64,000 nt of DNA, from NCBI GenBank assembly GCA_016840085.1, contig JAEOTA010000004.1:141809-205808 (forward strand), given 5' to 3'. Of the stretch, positions 16,173 to 24,744 are shown in pieces. The position numbers and the translations under genes were made by a program. The stretch is from Promethearchaeota archaeon. GTDB taxonomy: Archaea; Asgardarchaeota; Lokiarchaeia; Sigyniarchaeales; SOKP01. Position 1 is the first letter of the stretch. Every line of letters starts with the position of its first letter. The notes beneath the pieces were generated by a model, which was not told where the DNA came from, did not search any database, and saw nothing but the letters and a program-made list of their open reading frames with translations.

Positions 16173-16976
16173 ATGCTAGACAACAACAATAATGAAGAAT
16201 TTGTATTATATAAAGAGGAGAGAATTGCAGTAAAAAACGGGGAATTAGAACTCCCATTTCATTTGGAACGATTTGATGAAATTGAAGGGCTTGATAAGCT
16301 TACAAATTTGAAGAAATTACATTATGAGGGATTCGAGCTAAAAAAAATAGACCATATTGACCCCCTAACAAATTTAGAATCCTTAACGCTTCTTGGCAGT
16401 CATCAACTCAGCAAAATTGAGAATCTTGACAGCCTTACAAAGTTAAGGGTACTCGACCTTTCCGATAGCAATATTGCGGAAATAGAAAATCTGGTAGCGC
16501 TTACGAACTTGGAAGTTTTGCGATTAGGAAAATTTTATGAATTGTCCGAAAATCGCATTACAAGGATCAAGGGACTCGGAAATTTAAGCAAGTTGAAGGA
16601 ATTAAACCTTGAACACAATCAAATCACGGTTATTGAGGGACTTGAGGCGCTTACCAACCTTAAAATCCTGAATCTTTCATATAATCAAATTAAAGAAATT
16701 GAAGGGCTTGACAATTTAAGTAATTTAGAAGAATTACATCTGAGAGGTAATAACATAACAGAGATTAAGGGACTTGACAATTTAAGTAAATTAGAAGCTT
16801 TAAATCTTGAACAAAATAACATAACAGAGATTAAGGGACTTGACAATTTAAGTAATTTAAAGGAATTATGGATTAGAAATAATGGCCCTTTTAAATCCGA
16901 TTCCATCAAAATCTTAGAAAGTATGAAAAAAAGTGGTATTAGAGTTATATTTTATTTCAAGATGATGGAACACTAA
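16173..16976 (+). CDS. Leucine-rich repeat protein (SDS22/internalin type)
   Basis: A 267-residue protein made almost wholly of about nine 22-residue LRRs with the pattern L-x-x-L-x-x-L-x-x-N-x-I-x-x-I-x-G-L. A short N-terminal cap precedes them and a divergent last repeat follows. It has no signal peptide or membrane helix, so it is a cytoplasmic protein-binding module. The last repeats are nearly identical at DNA level (66-bp period), showing recent expansion. Confidence 0.85.
   Translation: MLDNNNNEEFVLYKEERIAVKNGELELPFHLERFDEIEGLDKLTNLKKLHYEGFELKKIDHIDPLTNLESLTLLGSHQLSKIENLDSLTKLRVLDLSDSNIAEIENLVALTNLEVLRLGKFYELSENRITRIKGLGNLSKLKELNLEHNQITVIEGLEALTNLKILNLSYNQIKEIEGLDNLSNLEELHLRGNNITEIKGLDNLSKLEALNLEQNNITEIKGLDNLSNLKELWIRNNGPFKSDSIKILESMKKSGIRVIFYFKMMEH
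16749..16855 (+). repeat. 66-bp period repeat inside the LRR gene
   Basis: A 41-base sequence at 16749-16789 recurs without change at 16815-16855. One period is exactly one 22-residue LRR. Confidence 0.75.
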
Positions 16977-17065
16977 AAATCTTTACTGTTATCTCGAAGA
17001 TAATTAAATATTTAAATCCATAAAAAGTTACATTAAAAATAGAGTAAAAAAATTCTTTAATTTCT

Positions 17066-17206
17066 TTAAGCGTAAGCTTTTAACTCTTTTTTTAGCTTAT
17101 AAGCTTCTTTTTCCTGAACATAATTTGGGTTCAGTTCAAGTTTATCTTTTAGCTCTTTCATTTTACGCTTACTTATCTCAGGTTTGAACATATTAAATAA
17201 TGACAT
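17066..17206 (-). CDS. Small lysine-rich protein, 46 residues
   Basis: The frame MSLFNMFKPEI through KKELKAYA has 46 residues, with a Lys/Glu-rich helical core. Its 3' part and downstream tail are duplicated at 7553-7625, which is a better sign of a real element than length alone. It sits in the spacer 16977-17329, which otherwise holds only A/T-rich sequence and the promoter of the PhoU-like gene. Function unknown. Confidence 0.5.
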   Translation of the reverse strand: MSLFNMFKPEISKRKMKELKDKLELNPNYVQEKEAYKLKKELKAYA

Positions 17207-17329
17207 TTTTTTTATTCACATCTTTTTTTGTGTACTAAATTATATAAGTATAAATTGATGTATAAACTTTGTGTTTATAGTATATATACAAAAAGAAAAG
17301 TATATATTATTTTAATCTATATTTTAATT

Positions 17330-18229
17330 ATGGAGAGAACGTATAGAAAACTGCAAAAGATAGGAGGCTCATTAGTTATAAGTTTACCTAAAAAATGGAC
17401 TGAGCATTATACGTTAAAAGCGGGCTCAACCGCAGCTATTGAGGTTCGAGATGATGGTACGCTGTTAATTTTGCCAAAAATGGAAGCAGTAAGCGATAAA
17501 ATAAGTAAGGATGAGGTAATCTTAGAAGCAAATGAGTATGTAATCTGGGAATTATTAAAAAAAAGTCTTGCAGGTCAAACAAATATAACCATATTATCTG
17601 ATACAAATACAGAAATTAACAAAGTCTTGAGAAATTATATTAGGAAATATGTTAATAGACTTCCAAATACAGAGATAATTGAGGAGACTAACCACAAAAT
17701 AATTATCCAAAACTTTGGGTACAAAGAAATACCTACTAAAAAATTAATCCAACGTTTATTATATTTAGTGGCAAATATGTTTGAAGATTTAAAAAATAAA
17801 TCAATTGATGATTTAAATGATAATTTCGAGCAACTAAGGAAGTTTTATTTTATTCTGGTTATCCATATTAGAACTTATCTCAGAACAGGAGTCTATATTT
17901 CATCAAGTAGTGAATTTACTCCTCTTGAAGCAATGGATTATAGAATGTTCTGCGAAAAGATTGAAGAAATAGGTGAGATCTTAAAAGACCTAAGTTTAAA
18001 CAATAAAGTATTAAATTTTTACAATGAGGTTCAGCAATATTTTAATGAGGTTATGAATGCCTTTTTACAAAAAGATGATAAATTAGCATTTATTGTATGG
18101 ATAAAAAAAGATAAACTCTTCAGTAAAGCAAATCATTTGCTGAACAATCTAAATTATAATGATAAGGACAACATTAGAAAAATAATGAGAATAGCTCAGC
18201 ATTGTAAGGACATGGCTGCATTAATTTAA
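17330..18229 (+). CDS. SpoVT/AbrB-PhoU type phosphate regulator
   Basis: About 299 residues from ATG 17330. The longer frame from 17228 starts in A/T-rich promoter-like sequence and adds no conserved residues. Residues 1-45 form a SpoVT/AbrB swapped-hairpin DNA-binding domain (RKLQKIGGSLVISLPKKW). The rest is PhoU-like helical bundles. In archaea this architecture regulates phosphate uptake genes. No pst genes are nearby, so it acts in trans or has another target. Confidence 0.85.
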   Translation: MERTYRKLQKIGGSLVISLPKKWTEHYTLKAGSTAAIEVRDDGTLLILPKMEAVSDKISKDEVILEANEYVIWELLKKSLAGQTNITILSDTNTEINKVLRNYIRKYVNRLPNTEIIEETNHKIIIQNFGYKEIPTKKLIQRLLYLVANMFEDLKNKSIDDLNDNFEQLRKFYFILVIHIRTYLRTGVYISSSSEFTPLEAMDYRMFCEKIEEIGEILKDLSLNNKVLNFYNEVQQYFNEVMNAFLQKDDKLAFIVWIKKDKLFSKANHLLNNLNYNDKDNIRKIMRIAQHCKDMAALI

Positions 18230-18502
18230 TACTTTTACACTTTTATAAATGGTTTTTATTCTTAGACTTACCATTAGATTTATTTCGAATTTATCATCGA
18301 AAATGGTCTTTCCCACAATAAATAAGCTATATTTATTTACCTTATTTCTCCAATCATTTTCAAAGATGTAGGTACTAAACTTCATGGTATCAGAAGTATA
18401 GAACATTTCAAGTTCTTTTACATAAGGTGATTGATACAACAATATTTCAGAAGAAAAAGGATTGCTTCTATAGCATTCTATATACAATGACGGAACTATC
18501 AT
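18221..18502 (-). CDS. Possible hypothetical protein
   Basis: A 93-residue frame with ordinary composition, convergent with and overlapping the PhoU-like gene by 9 bases. No motif or clear ribosome-binding site is seen. It fills most of the 388-base spacer 18230-18617, whose remainder should hold the promoter of the corrinoid gene. It may be spurious. Confidence 0.3.
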   Translation of the reverse strand: MIVPSLYIECYRSNPFSSEILLYQSPYVKELEMFYTSDTMKFSTYIFENDWRNKVNKYSLFIVGKTIFDDKFEINLMVSLRIKTIYKSVKVLN

Positions 18503-18617
18503 TAGGATAACTTTCCTAATTTCATGTAAAAAACTTTATTAATTATGTTGAAGAAAATAGACTCATCTTATTGTTGGCTATTGTGTAAAAAACTAATAAT
18601 GTTAAAAGTGAAAATTA

Positions 18618-19247
18618 ATGAGCGAATTTATTGAAAAAATAGTAGATTTAGAAGAAAGTGCTGTAGCAGATCTCTTACAAAAGAAGCTTGAAAGTAACGA
18701 AGATCCTTTGAAAATAATGGATGAAATTAAAGAAGCGATGAAAAAAATAGGTGACAAATTTCAAAATAAAGAATATTTTTTACCAGATTTGATTTTATCT
18801 GGAGAAATCTTACGAAATGTGTTTGAAAAAATATCCCCATTGCTTAAAGAACAGCAAAAAACAGAAGTGAAAAAAGGAAAAGTTCTTTTAGGGACTGTGG
18901 CAGGAGATATTCACGATATAGGAAAAGATGTTGTAAAATTTATGCTTGATGCAAATGGTTATGAAGTAATGGATTTAGGTGTTGATGTATCAAGTGATGC
19001 ATTCGTAGAAAAAATAAAAGAATTTCAACCTAAAGTTGTTGCGTTGAGTGGATTTTTAACTCTTGCATTTGATTCAATGAAGGAAGTGATTCAAAAACTA
19101 AAGGATGCGGGAATAAGGGATAATATAAAAATTATGATCGGCGGAGGGACTGTCGACGAGAGCATAGTAGAATATGTAGGAGCAGACGCATATGGAGAGA
19201 GTGCGGTTGATGCTGTTAATTTAACTAATAAATGGATGGAGGTTTAA
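18618..19247 (+). CDS. Corrinoid-binding protein of a methyltransferase system
   Basis: A 209-residue protein of the MtaC/MtbC/MttC type. Residues 1-85 form the helical cap domain. The B12-binding domain follows, with the cobalt-ligating His99 in GDIHDIGKD, a later LSGF and GGG motif. It carries the methyl group between a substrate-specific methyltransferase and the UroD-fold partner encoded six bases downstream. No substrate-specific MtxB gene is in the window, so the methyl donor is unknown. Confidence 0.92.
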   Translation: MSEFIEKIVDLEESAVADLLQKKLESNEDPLKIMDEIKEAMKKIGDKFQNKEYFLPDLILSGEILRNVFEKISPLLKEQQKTEVKKGKVLLGTVAGDIHDIGKDVVKFMLDANGYEVMDLGVDVSSDAFVEKIKEFQPKVVALSGFLTLAFDSMKEVIQKLKDAGIRDNIKIMIGGGTVDESIVEYVGADAYGESAVDAVNLTNKWMEV

Positions 19248-19252
19248 AGAAA

Positions 19253-20539
19253 ATGAGCGAAAAATCGAGTCAAGAACTATATAAAGAACGATTAAATAGA
19301 GTCTTGAATGCGGTAAGTTTAAAGGAACCCGATAGAGTGCCTATTACACCCATGTCAATGCATTATGCAGCAGTTCAAGCAGGATTAACTAAAAAAGAAG
19401 CCATGTACGAACCAATGAAACTCGCAAAGGCATTTAAAGATGTTTTCGCACCGATGAATTGGGATATGGTGCCTCCCCTATTAGGCGTGTTTCCTGCGGC
19501 AGTTTGGGATGGATTGGGGACTCAAACTTTCAAATGGCCAGGGGCTGCCGAAAAAAAACAAAGATTAGACGATAATATTCACTTTCAATGGGTAGAAGGA
19601 GAATATATGAAAGAAAACGAGTATGAAGCATTTCTAACAGATCCTTCTGGATACTGCTTAAATACTCTCATGCCTCGCCATCATAAAAAACTAGGGGGAT
19701 TTTCATTCTTTCCTAGCTTAATTAATTTAGTGCATTCCTATGGTTCTTTTATGAGTATTCCACCTTTCTTTGCTATGCCCCCAAATCAAGAAATGCTTAA
19801 AAATATTGGTCAAGCAGCAGGAAAGTTATTTGAATATTTAGGAGCTACGGAGAATTATACTAAAGAAATGGCACAACTTGGATATCCAATTGGTTTTAAT
19901 TTCTTTGTTCAAGCACCATATGATGTTTGGTCAGAAAGCGTGCGAGGAATGAGGGGGGTAATGTTAGATATGTATAGGCAACCTGAAGAATTGAAGGAAG
20001 CATTAAATAGATTAGTTCCTTCAAGCATTGCCAGTACCGTTGCTATGTCACATATGATTCCTTCAGATAATCCAATCGTGTTTATACCATTACATAGAGG
20101 TGCTGATGGTTTTATGAGCCGAGATCAATTTAAAGAATTCTATTGGCCTACTTTAACGGCAACAATGGAAGGTTTAATTCAAAATAACTTAATTCCTTGT
20201 CCATTTTACGAAGGAGGGTATAATGAACGGTTGGACTATTTAACGGAATTTGCTAAAAAGCACAGAGGTAAGCTTATTTATTGGTTCGATAGAACAGATA
20301 TAATTAAAGCAAAAGAAATGTTTGGTGAATATGCCACAATTAGGGGTAATGTTCCCGGATCATTGATGGCAACTGGTACTCCACAACAAATGGAGGAGTA
20401 TGTAAAGAAGATTATCGAGGGATGTAAAGCAGGCGGAGGGCTAATAATCGACGGAGGTGTTTCTGGAATTGTTGATGAGGCTAAACCAGAAAATGTAAAA
20501 GCGATGACCGATGCAGTATTTAAATACGGTATGTATTAG
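19253..20539 (+). CDS. Uroporphyrinogen decarboxylase-fold methyltransferase (MtaA/MtbA-like)
   Basis: 428 residues from ATG 19253, chosen because GGAGGT (19238-19243) lies nine bases before it inside the end of the upstream gene. The UroD TIM-barrel fold is seen through LKEPDRVPITPM near the start and RGNVPGSLMATGTP near the end. Instead of the HxC zinc motif of MtaA, the region reads PCPFYEGGYNERL, so the metal site is not classical. It should move a methyl group to or from the corrinoid protein upstream; the acceptor (CoM, tetrahydrofolate or other) is not known. Confidence 0.85.
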   Translation: MSEKSSQELYKERLNRVLNAVSLKEPDRVPITPMSMHYAAVQAGLTKKEAMYEPMKLAKAFKDVFAPMNWDMVPPLLGVFPAAVWDGLGTQTFKWPGAAEKKQRLDDNIHFQWVEGEYMKENEYEAFLTDPSGYCLNTLMPRHHKKLGGFSFFPSLINLVHSYGSFMSIPPFFAMPPNQEMLKNIGQAAGKLFEYLGATENYTKEMAQLGYPIGFNFFVQAPYDVWSESVRGMRGVMLDMYRQPEELKEALNRLVPSSIASTVAMSHMIPSDNPIVFIPLHRGADGFMSRDQFKEFYWPTLTATMEGLIQNNLIPCPFYEGGYNERLDYLTEFAKKHRGKLIYWFDRTDIIKAKEMFGEYATIRGNVPGSLMATGTPQQMEEYVKKIIEGCKAGGGLIIDGGVSGIVDEAKPENVKAMTDAVFKYGMY

Positions 20540-20590
20540 AAAGATTATATTAGAAAAATCTAATTCGTTTTAAATTTGGAATTAAATCCC

Positions 20591-20606
20591 CTTTTCTTTT
20601 TTTTTT
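20591..20606 (+). terminator. Poly-T terminator after the corrinoid pair
   Basis: A C4T4CT10 tract about 50 bases after the stop at 20539, the usual form of archaeal intrinsic termination. The following 240 bases to 20850 are A/T-rich and hold the next promoter. Confidence 0.5.
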
Positions 20607-20850
20607 CCTAGCTTTAAAAGTACATGAAATATCTTGCGACTTCTTTTTTATATTATAAATAATATTCTTTTATAATACAGAGATTAGTAGACAATATGAT
20701 AATAATCTGAAATTAATATTTAATATATGAAAGTATATTAATTTCAACTGCCAATTATGTTATGCTTCATATGTCTATAAATTCACTAAATTTATAATAT
20801 TGGGGATAATAGTAACCATAATTAATAATTACCATAAAAAATGAAATCAC

Positions 20851-21147
20851 ATGTTTAGTTTTATTTTAGGGATTATTTTCGCTACATGGTGTTTGGTTAA
20901 CAGGTTTAGTAAGGATGGCAAAGTAGAAGGGCAACCTCTTGGAATGCCCCGTGGTACAGTAAGAGCTTTGATTACAGTTATGATTGTAGCCTTTCCATTT
21001 GGATTTATATTGACAGGAAAAGAAATTCCTGGTTTAATAGTCAATGCGATTTTTATAGCTGTTGCTTTTTACTTTGAAGCAAGAAAAAGTGAACGTGAAA
21101 AACTAAAAGAAATTGTTGATGAGATAAAAAGTCCGGGAACTAGTTGA
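20851..21147 (+). CDS. Small membrane protein with GMPRGTVRALI motif
   Basis: A 98-residue protein: one N-terminal hydrophobic helix, a conserved-looking linker GQPLGMPRGTVRALIT, two more helices and a Lys/Glu tail. The L-G-x-P-R-G-x-V-R motif before a transmembrane helix recurs in uncharacterised prokaryotic membrane proteins. It is followed 34 bases later by another membrane protein gene, probably in the same operon. Confidence 0.65.
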   Translation: MFSFILGIIFATWCLVNRFSKDGKVEGQPLGMPRGTVRALITVMIVAFPFGFILTGKEIPGLIVNAIFIAVAFYFEARKSEREKLKEIVDEIKSPGTS

Positions 21148-21181
21148 AATAGATTTAAGAAAGGAGAAAAAGCCATTATAC

Positions 21182-21628
21182 TTGCCAAAGTATAGCGTAA
21201 GATTTCTATTAGTTTTTATGTTGATTTTATTTTTAGTAACTAATTACTTTGGACCGCAAGTCCCATTTCAAGGCACTAACACTATCTTTGATTTACTGAT
21301 TATCATAGTTCTTTTTCTTATTGGTGTTTCTTTCAGATCTATTCTAAACTCAAGGGAAAGGAAAAAGATTAAAGAGCGAATAAAAAATATGGATGCTTCA
21401 CTCTCTGATGTTCAAATAATTGAAAAAGTAATGCTTGAAGAGTCTAGTTGGTGGAAGCGAGAAGGGAAAAGTCTTCTCTCAATAATAATGCTAATAATAG
21501 TAGTTGGAGCATTAATCTGTTATACTTTTGAATGGGATTATACATTAATTTCTTTATCTGATTATACTTTATCAGTAGTTGGGATTTTATTACTCTTAAC
21601 AAATGCTTATTATGGCTTCAGAGATTAA
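21182..21628 (+). CDS. Membrane protein, TTG start
   Basis: A 148-residue protein with four hydrophobic segments, paired as two hairpins around a charged middle region (RERKKIKERIK). TTG at 21182 is the only start that keeps the first helix. AAGGAG lies upstream at a rather long distance. It probably acts with 20851-21147. The family is unknown. Confidence 0.55.
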   Translation: MPKYSVRFLLVFMLILFLVTNYFGPQVPFQGTNTIFDLLIIIVLFLIGVSFRSILNSRERKKIKERIKNMDASLSDVQIIEKVMLEESSWWKREGKSLLSIIMLIIVVGALICYTFEWDYTLISLSDYTLSVVGILLLLTNAYYGFRD

Positions 21629-21750
21629 GTATTTAATTAAGCAAATAACTAACTCAATTTTTTTATATTTTTAATTAGATGATTCGATCCTATTAAAATC
21701 TAATTTAAATAAACACAAGGTTATTAATATTATAAATATTTTTTATTCAA

Positions 21751-22224
21751 ATGATAACGTTCGAAAAGAATAGTTATGTTTTTAGTTATAGGGTTGTCGG
21801 GGTAGCTATTCATGATAATAAGGTACTAGTACATCGAAGCATCATTGATGATTTCTGGTCATTACCTGGAGGACGATGTGAATTTTTAGAAATCTCTAAA
21901 GATGCGCTTATAAGAGAAATGAAAGAAGAAATCGGTATAAGCATAAATATAACTAGACCTCTTTATTTCGTGGAAAATTTTTTTAATTCCGAGGGAAAAG
22001 ATTATCATGAAATTTCTATTTTCTACCTATTGGAATTTCCTGAAGATTCTAAATTGGTTTTTAAAAATGAACCTTTCTATGGAATAGAAGATGAACTTGA
22101 ATTAATCTTTAAATGGGTTGATATAAATACTCTAGAAACATTAAGATTGTATCCATTATTCTTACGTAAAGCGCTAAAAAATATTAAACCCTTCCCAGAA
22201 CATATAATAAATCGGGATGATTAA
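21751..22224 (+). CDS. Nudix hydrolase
   Basis: A 157-residue protein with a complete Nudix box at residues 40-62 (GGRCEF, then REMKEEIG), giving the Mg-binding Glu residues. It hydrolyses nucleoside diphosphates linked to another group; the substrate is not deducible. It stands alone with little leader before the ATG. Confidence 0.9.
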   Translation: MITFEKNSYVFSYRVVGVAIHDNKVLVHRSIIDDFWSLPGGRCEFLEISKDALIREMKEEIGISINITRPLYFVENFFNSEGKDYHEISIFYLLEFPEDSKLVFKNEPFYGIEDELELIFKWVDINTLETLRLYPLFLRKALKNIKPFPEHIINRDD

Positions 22225-22320
22225 AGGGATACAATAAATATATCTAAAGAGGAGATTCTTTTCCTATAACAACTAGATTTTTTTATTGACTAATGAAGAA
22301 AATAAAAGAAAAATAAATAA

Positions 22321-23343
22321 TTATAAATGGAATTCCGTACCAACAACTCCTAAAGTATGAGATGGGTGTCCTCTTGCGCTCATTATTTTGTTAAATTCAA
22401 AACCAGTGCAATGCATTCCACAGGTTATTTCAGGATTTAAATTTTCTATAAATTTTACTGATTCTTCAATATCTTCAGATTTCTCCCATTCTTTATGGAA
22501 ACCCCCAATTATAGCATAAATTTTATTAATGCCAGTTATTTTTTGTCCGTGTTTAATCGTGTTTACAATTCCAGTATGTCCACATCCTGTAAGAACTACA
22601 AGCCCTTTATCCTTAACATTAATATAGATTGAAATTTCGTCTCTAAACGTATTTTTTGCAAATTCCTTCCTACTTTTCATTAGGTACATACCTTTAGTAA
22701 CTTCATTTTCATCAAATATTTCTATTTCTCCGCTTGTTGTAATACCATTTGTTAATTTTATTGGTTCAGTAATTTCAACTATTTTAAGATTATTTTGATT
22801 TACTAAATTTTCGAATATATTTCTATTTAAGACTGGAATTTTTAAATTAAAAAGAAAAGCCTTTTCTTTTAGTAATTCACGATATTTTTCATTTAATATA
22901 TCGGAAGAGAAATATTCTTGACCTGATTTTGGTACTAAGATAATATTTTGATTATAGAAATTGGGTGATAAAATTATCTCACATCCTTCTCTTAATTTTG
23001 GAATTACATTCAAAAGGCCTCCAAAATGGTCTGTATGCCCATGACTCAAGATTAATTTATTATATTCCTCAAAGTTAATACCCAATGCTTCAGTATTTGG
23101 TAATATTGCATTTCTAGGACCCCCTGTATCAAAAAGAAATTTTTTCTTAATTTCATTATGGTTTATTTCAATACTCACAGCAAATCCATGTTCAGCATAT
23201 AATTTACTAGCATTGGCATGGGGATGTATTACTTTACCTTTGAATTTTTCATCTGTTAGTAAAGATAAAAGAACTGTATTTGCTGTTAAAACTCTAATAA
23301 TTAAATTACCACTATCTATTCCATCAGAAATATCTACTTTCAA
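22321..23343 (-). CDS. Metallo-beta-lactamase fold protein (COG1237 type)
   Basis: A 340-residue protein with HGHTDH at residues 101-106, GCGHTG, GGFH and a C-terminal GMHCTG motif, which together supply the metal ligands. This set is that of the COG1237 group, which includes the archaeal ribofuranosylaminobenzene phosphate synthase-related proteins of pterin metabolism. It could act on a methanopterin precursor, but that is inference. It is divergent from the ferredoxin-like gene at 23566. Confidence 0.85.
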   Translation of the reverse strand: MKVDISDGIDSGNLIIRVLTANTVLLSLLTDEKFKGKVIHPHANASKLYAEHGFAVSIEINHNEIKKKFLFDTGGPRNAILPNTEALGINFEEYNKLILSHGHTDHFGGLLNVIPKLREGCEIILSPNFYNQNIILVPKSGQEYFSSDILNEKYRELLKEKAFLFNLKIPVLNRNIFENLVNQNNLKIVEITEPIKLTNGITTSGEIEIFDENEVTKGMYLMKSRKEFAKNTFRDEISIYINVKDKGLVVLTGCGHTGIVNTIKHGQKITGINKIYAIIGGFHKEWEKSEDIEESVKFIENLNPEITCGMHCTGFEFNKIMSARGHPSHTLGVVGTEFHL

Positions 23344-23526
23344 TTTTTATTTAACCTCATAAATTTTAATAGAAAAATCTATATTTTAGATATTTGATTC
23401 ATCATGTTTTAAGATTATTAATCGGTTCTTAGTTAAAATTTTTTAAAAAAATATTGATAATGAAGGTTACCCCCTTTTTTTCCTATATTAATAAAGAATT
23501 TAAAAAAAGAAAATTACACTATAATT

Positions 23527-23540
23527 ATTCACATGTGAAT
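23527..23540. promoter_or_regulatory. 14-bp perfect palindrome upstream of the ferredoxin-like pair
   Basis: ATTCACATGTGAAT is its own reverse complement and lies 25 bases before the ATG at 23566, where an archaeal transcription start would be expected. A bound repressor there would block initiation. It could equally serve the divergent gene ending its leader at 23343. Confidence 0.45.
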
Positions 23541-23565
23541 CAAATAAAATAAAGATGAATAAGAC

Positions 23566-24684
23566 ATGGCTGATATAAGTTTAGATCAAGATAATGATAT
23601 TTATAGGAAGTTACAGCAACATTTAGATAAAATGCCTGTAGGGTTCCCTTCTGTGAAGTCTGGCGCAGATATACGCTTATTAAAGCATCTTTTTACACCA
23701 GAAGAAGCTAAAGTAGCAATGTTTTTAAAATTCGGATGGGAGAGAGATTTAGAACCATTAAAAGTGATTTATAACCGTGCAGAAAAGACGGGAATCCCTC
23801 TTAAAGAGTTAGAAGAGATTCTAGATCGGATGGTATCAAAAGGATCTATCATGTTTAAAAAAGAAGGGGATAAAAAATATTATGGAAACGCGCTCCTTAT
23901 GGTTGGAATGTTTGAGTTTCAAGTAAACAAACTTACAAAAGAATTCATTAAAGATTATCATGATTATAGTGTACAAGGTTGGTTTCCAGAAGCTTTTAGG
24001 GTGAAATCAGCCCAATTACGAACAATTCCAGTAGAAAAAAGTATAGAATTCGAACATAATGTTAGTCCTTTTGATGATGTTGGAAAGTGTCTAGATAGTT
24101 ATGATGGACCAATAGCAATCATAAATTGTGTATGTAAACAAGTAAAGGATATTTTAGGAGATCCATGCAAAGTTACTGACAGAAGAGAAGTTTGTATGGG
24201 ATTCGGAGTTCTAGCTCAAATGTGTATTGATCAAGGATGGGGTCGTTCGATAACTAAAGAAGAAGCCCATGAAATATTACGAAAAAATCAAGAAGAGGGG
24301 TTAGTAATACAACCAGATAATTCCCAGAAATTATCATTTATCTGTAGCTGTTGTAGTTGTTGTTGCGAAAATTTATCAAAATATGCATTATTGCCTAACC
24401 CTGCTAGTGTAGTAATAGCAAACTATTATGCAGAAGTAGATCCTGATTTATGTATAGGCTGCGGAACATGTGTTGAGATATGTCCAATGAACGCAATTTC
24501 GCTTAAGGATGAGTTATCTTCAATAAAGAGAAAACGTTGTATTGGATGTGGAAATTGTGTTGCGAAATGCCCTGAAGAAGCGATTTCACTCTATAAAAGA
24601 GAAAGACAATTCACTCCTTTTCCAACGATGGATGAATTATTTGATAAAGTTATGGAAAGAAAAACTAGATTAAAAGAAAATTAG
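23566..24684 (+). CDS. Cysteine-rich ferredoxin-like protein with winged-helix-like N-terminus (copy 1)
   Basis: A 372-residue protein. Residues about 25-115 are helical with a winged-helix pattern. A middle region carries NCVCK, GDPCK and VCMGFG cysteines. About residue 265 is an unusual cluster ICSCCSCCC. The C-terminal 75 residues hold two classic [4Fe-4S] motifs (CIGCGTCVEICP and CIGCGNCVAKCP). The layout suggests electron transfer from two ferredoxin clusters to a further Fe-S or metal site. A close paralogue follows. The exact partner is unknown. Confidence 0.8.
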   Translation: MADISLDQDNDIYRKLQQHLDKMPVGFPSVKSGADIRLLKHLFTPEEAKVAMFLKFGWERDLEPLKVIYNRAEKTGIPLKELEEILDRMVSKGSIMFKKEGDKKYYGNALLMVGMFEFQVNKLTKEFIKDYHDYSVQGWFPEAFRVKSAQLRTIPVEKSIEFEHNVSPFDDVGKCLDSYDGPIAIINCVCKQVKDILGDPCKVTDRREVCMGFGVLAQMCIDQGWGRSITKEEAHEILRKNQEEGLVIQPDNSQKLSFICSCCSCCCENLSKYALLPNPASVVIANYYAEVDPDLCIGCGTCVEICPMNAISLKDELSSIKRKRCIGCGNCVAKCPEEAISLYKRERQFTPFPTMDELFDKVMERKTRLKEN

Positions 24685-24744
24685 AGCTAAAAAAAAATAA
24701 ACATTGTTTATAAAACTAATTCAGATGGTGAAAAATAAATTTTG

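Noticed and set aside
16749..16855. CRISPR-like regular repeats
   Set aside because: The repeats are in frame, 66 bp apart and encode leucine-rich repeats; no CRISPR array or cas gene is present in the window.
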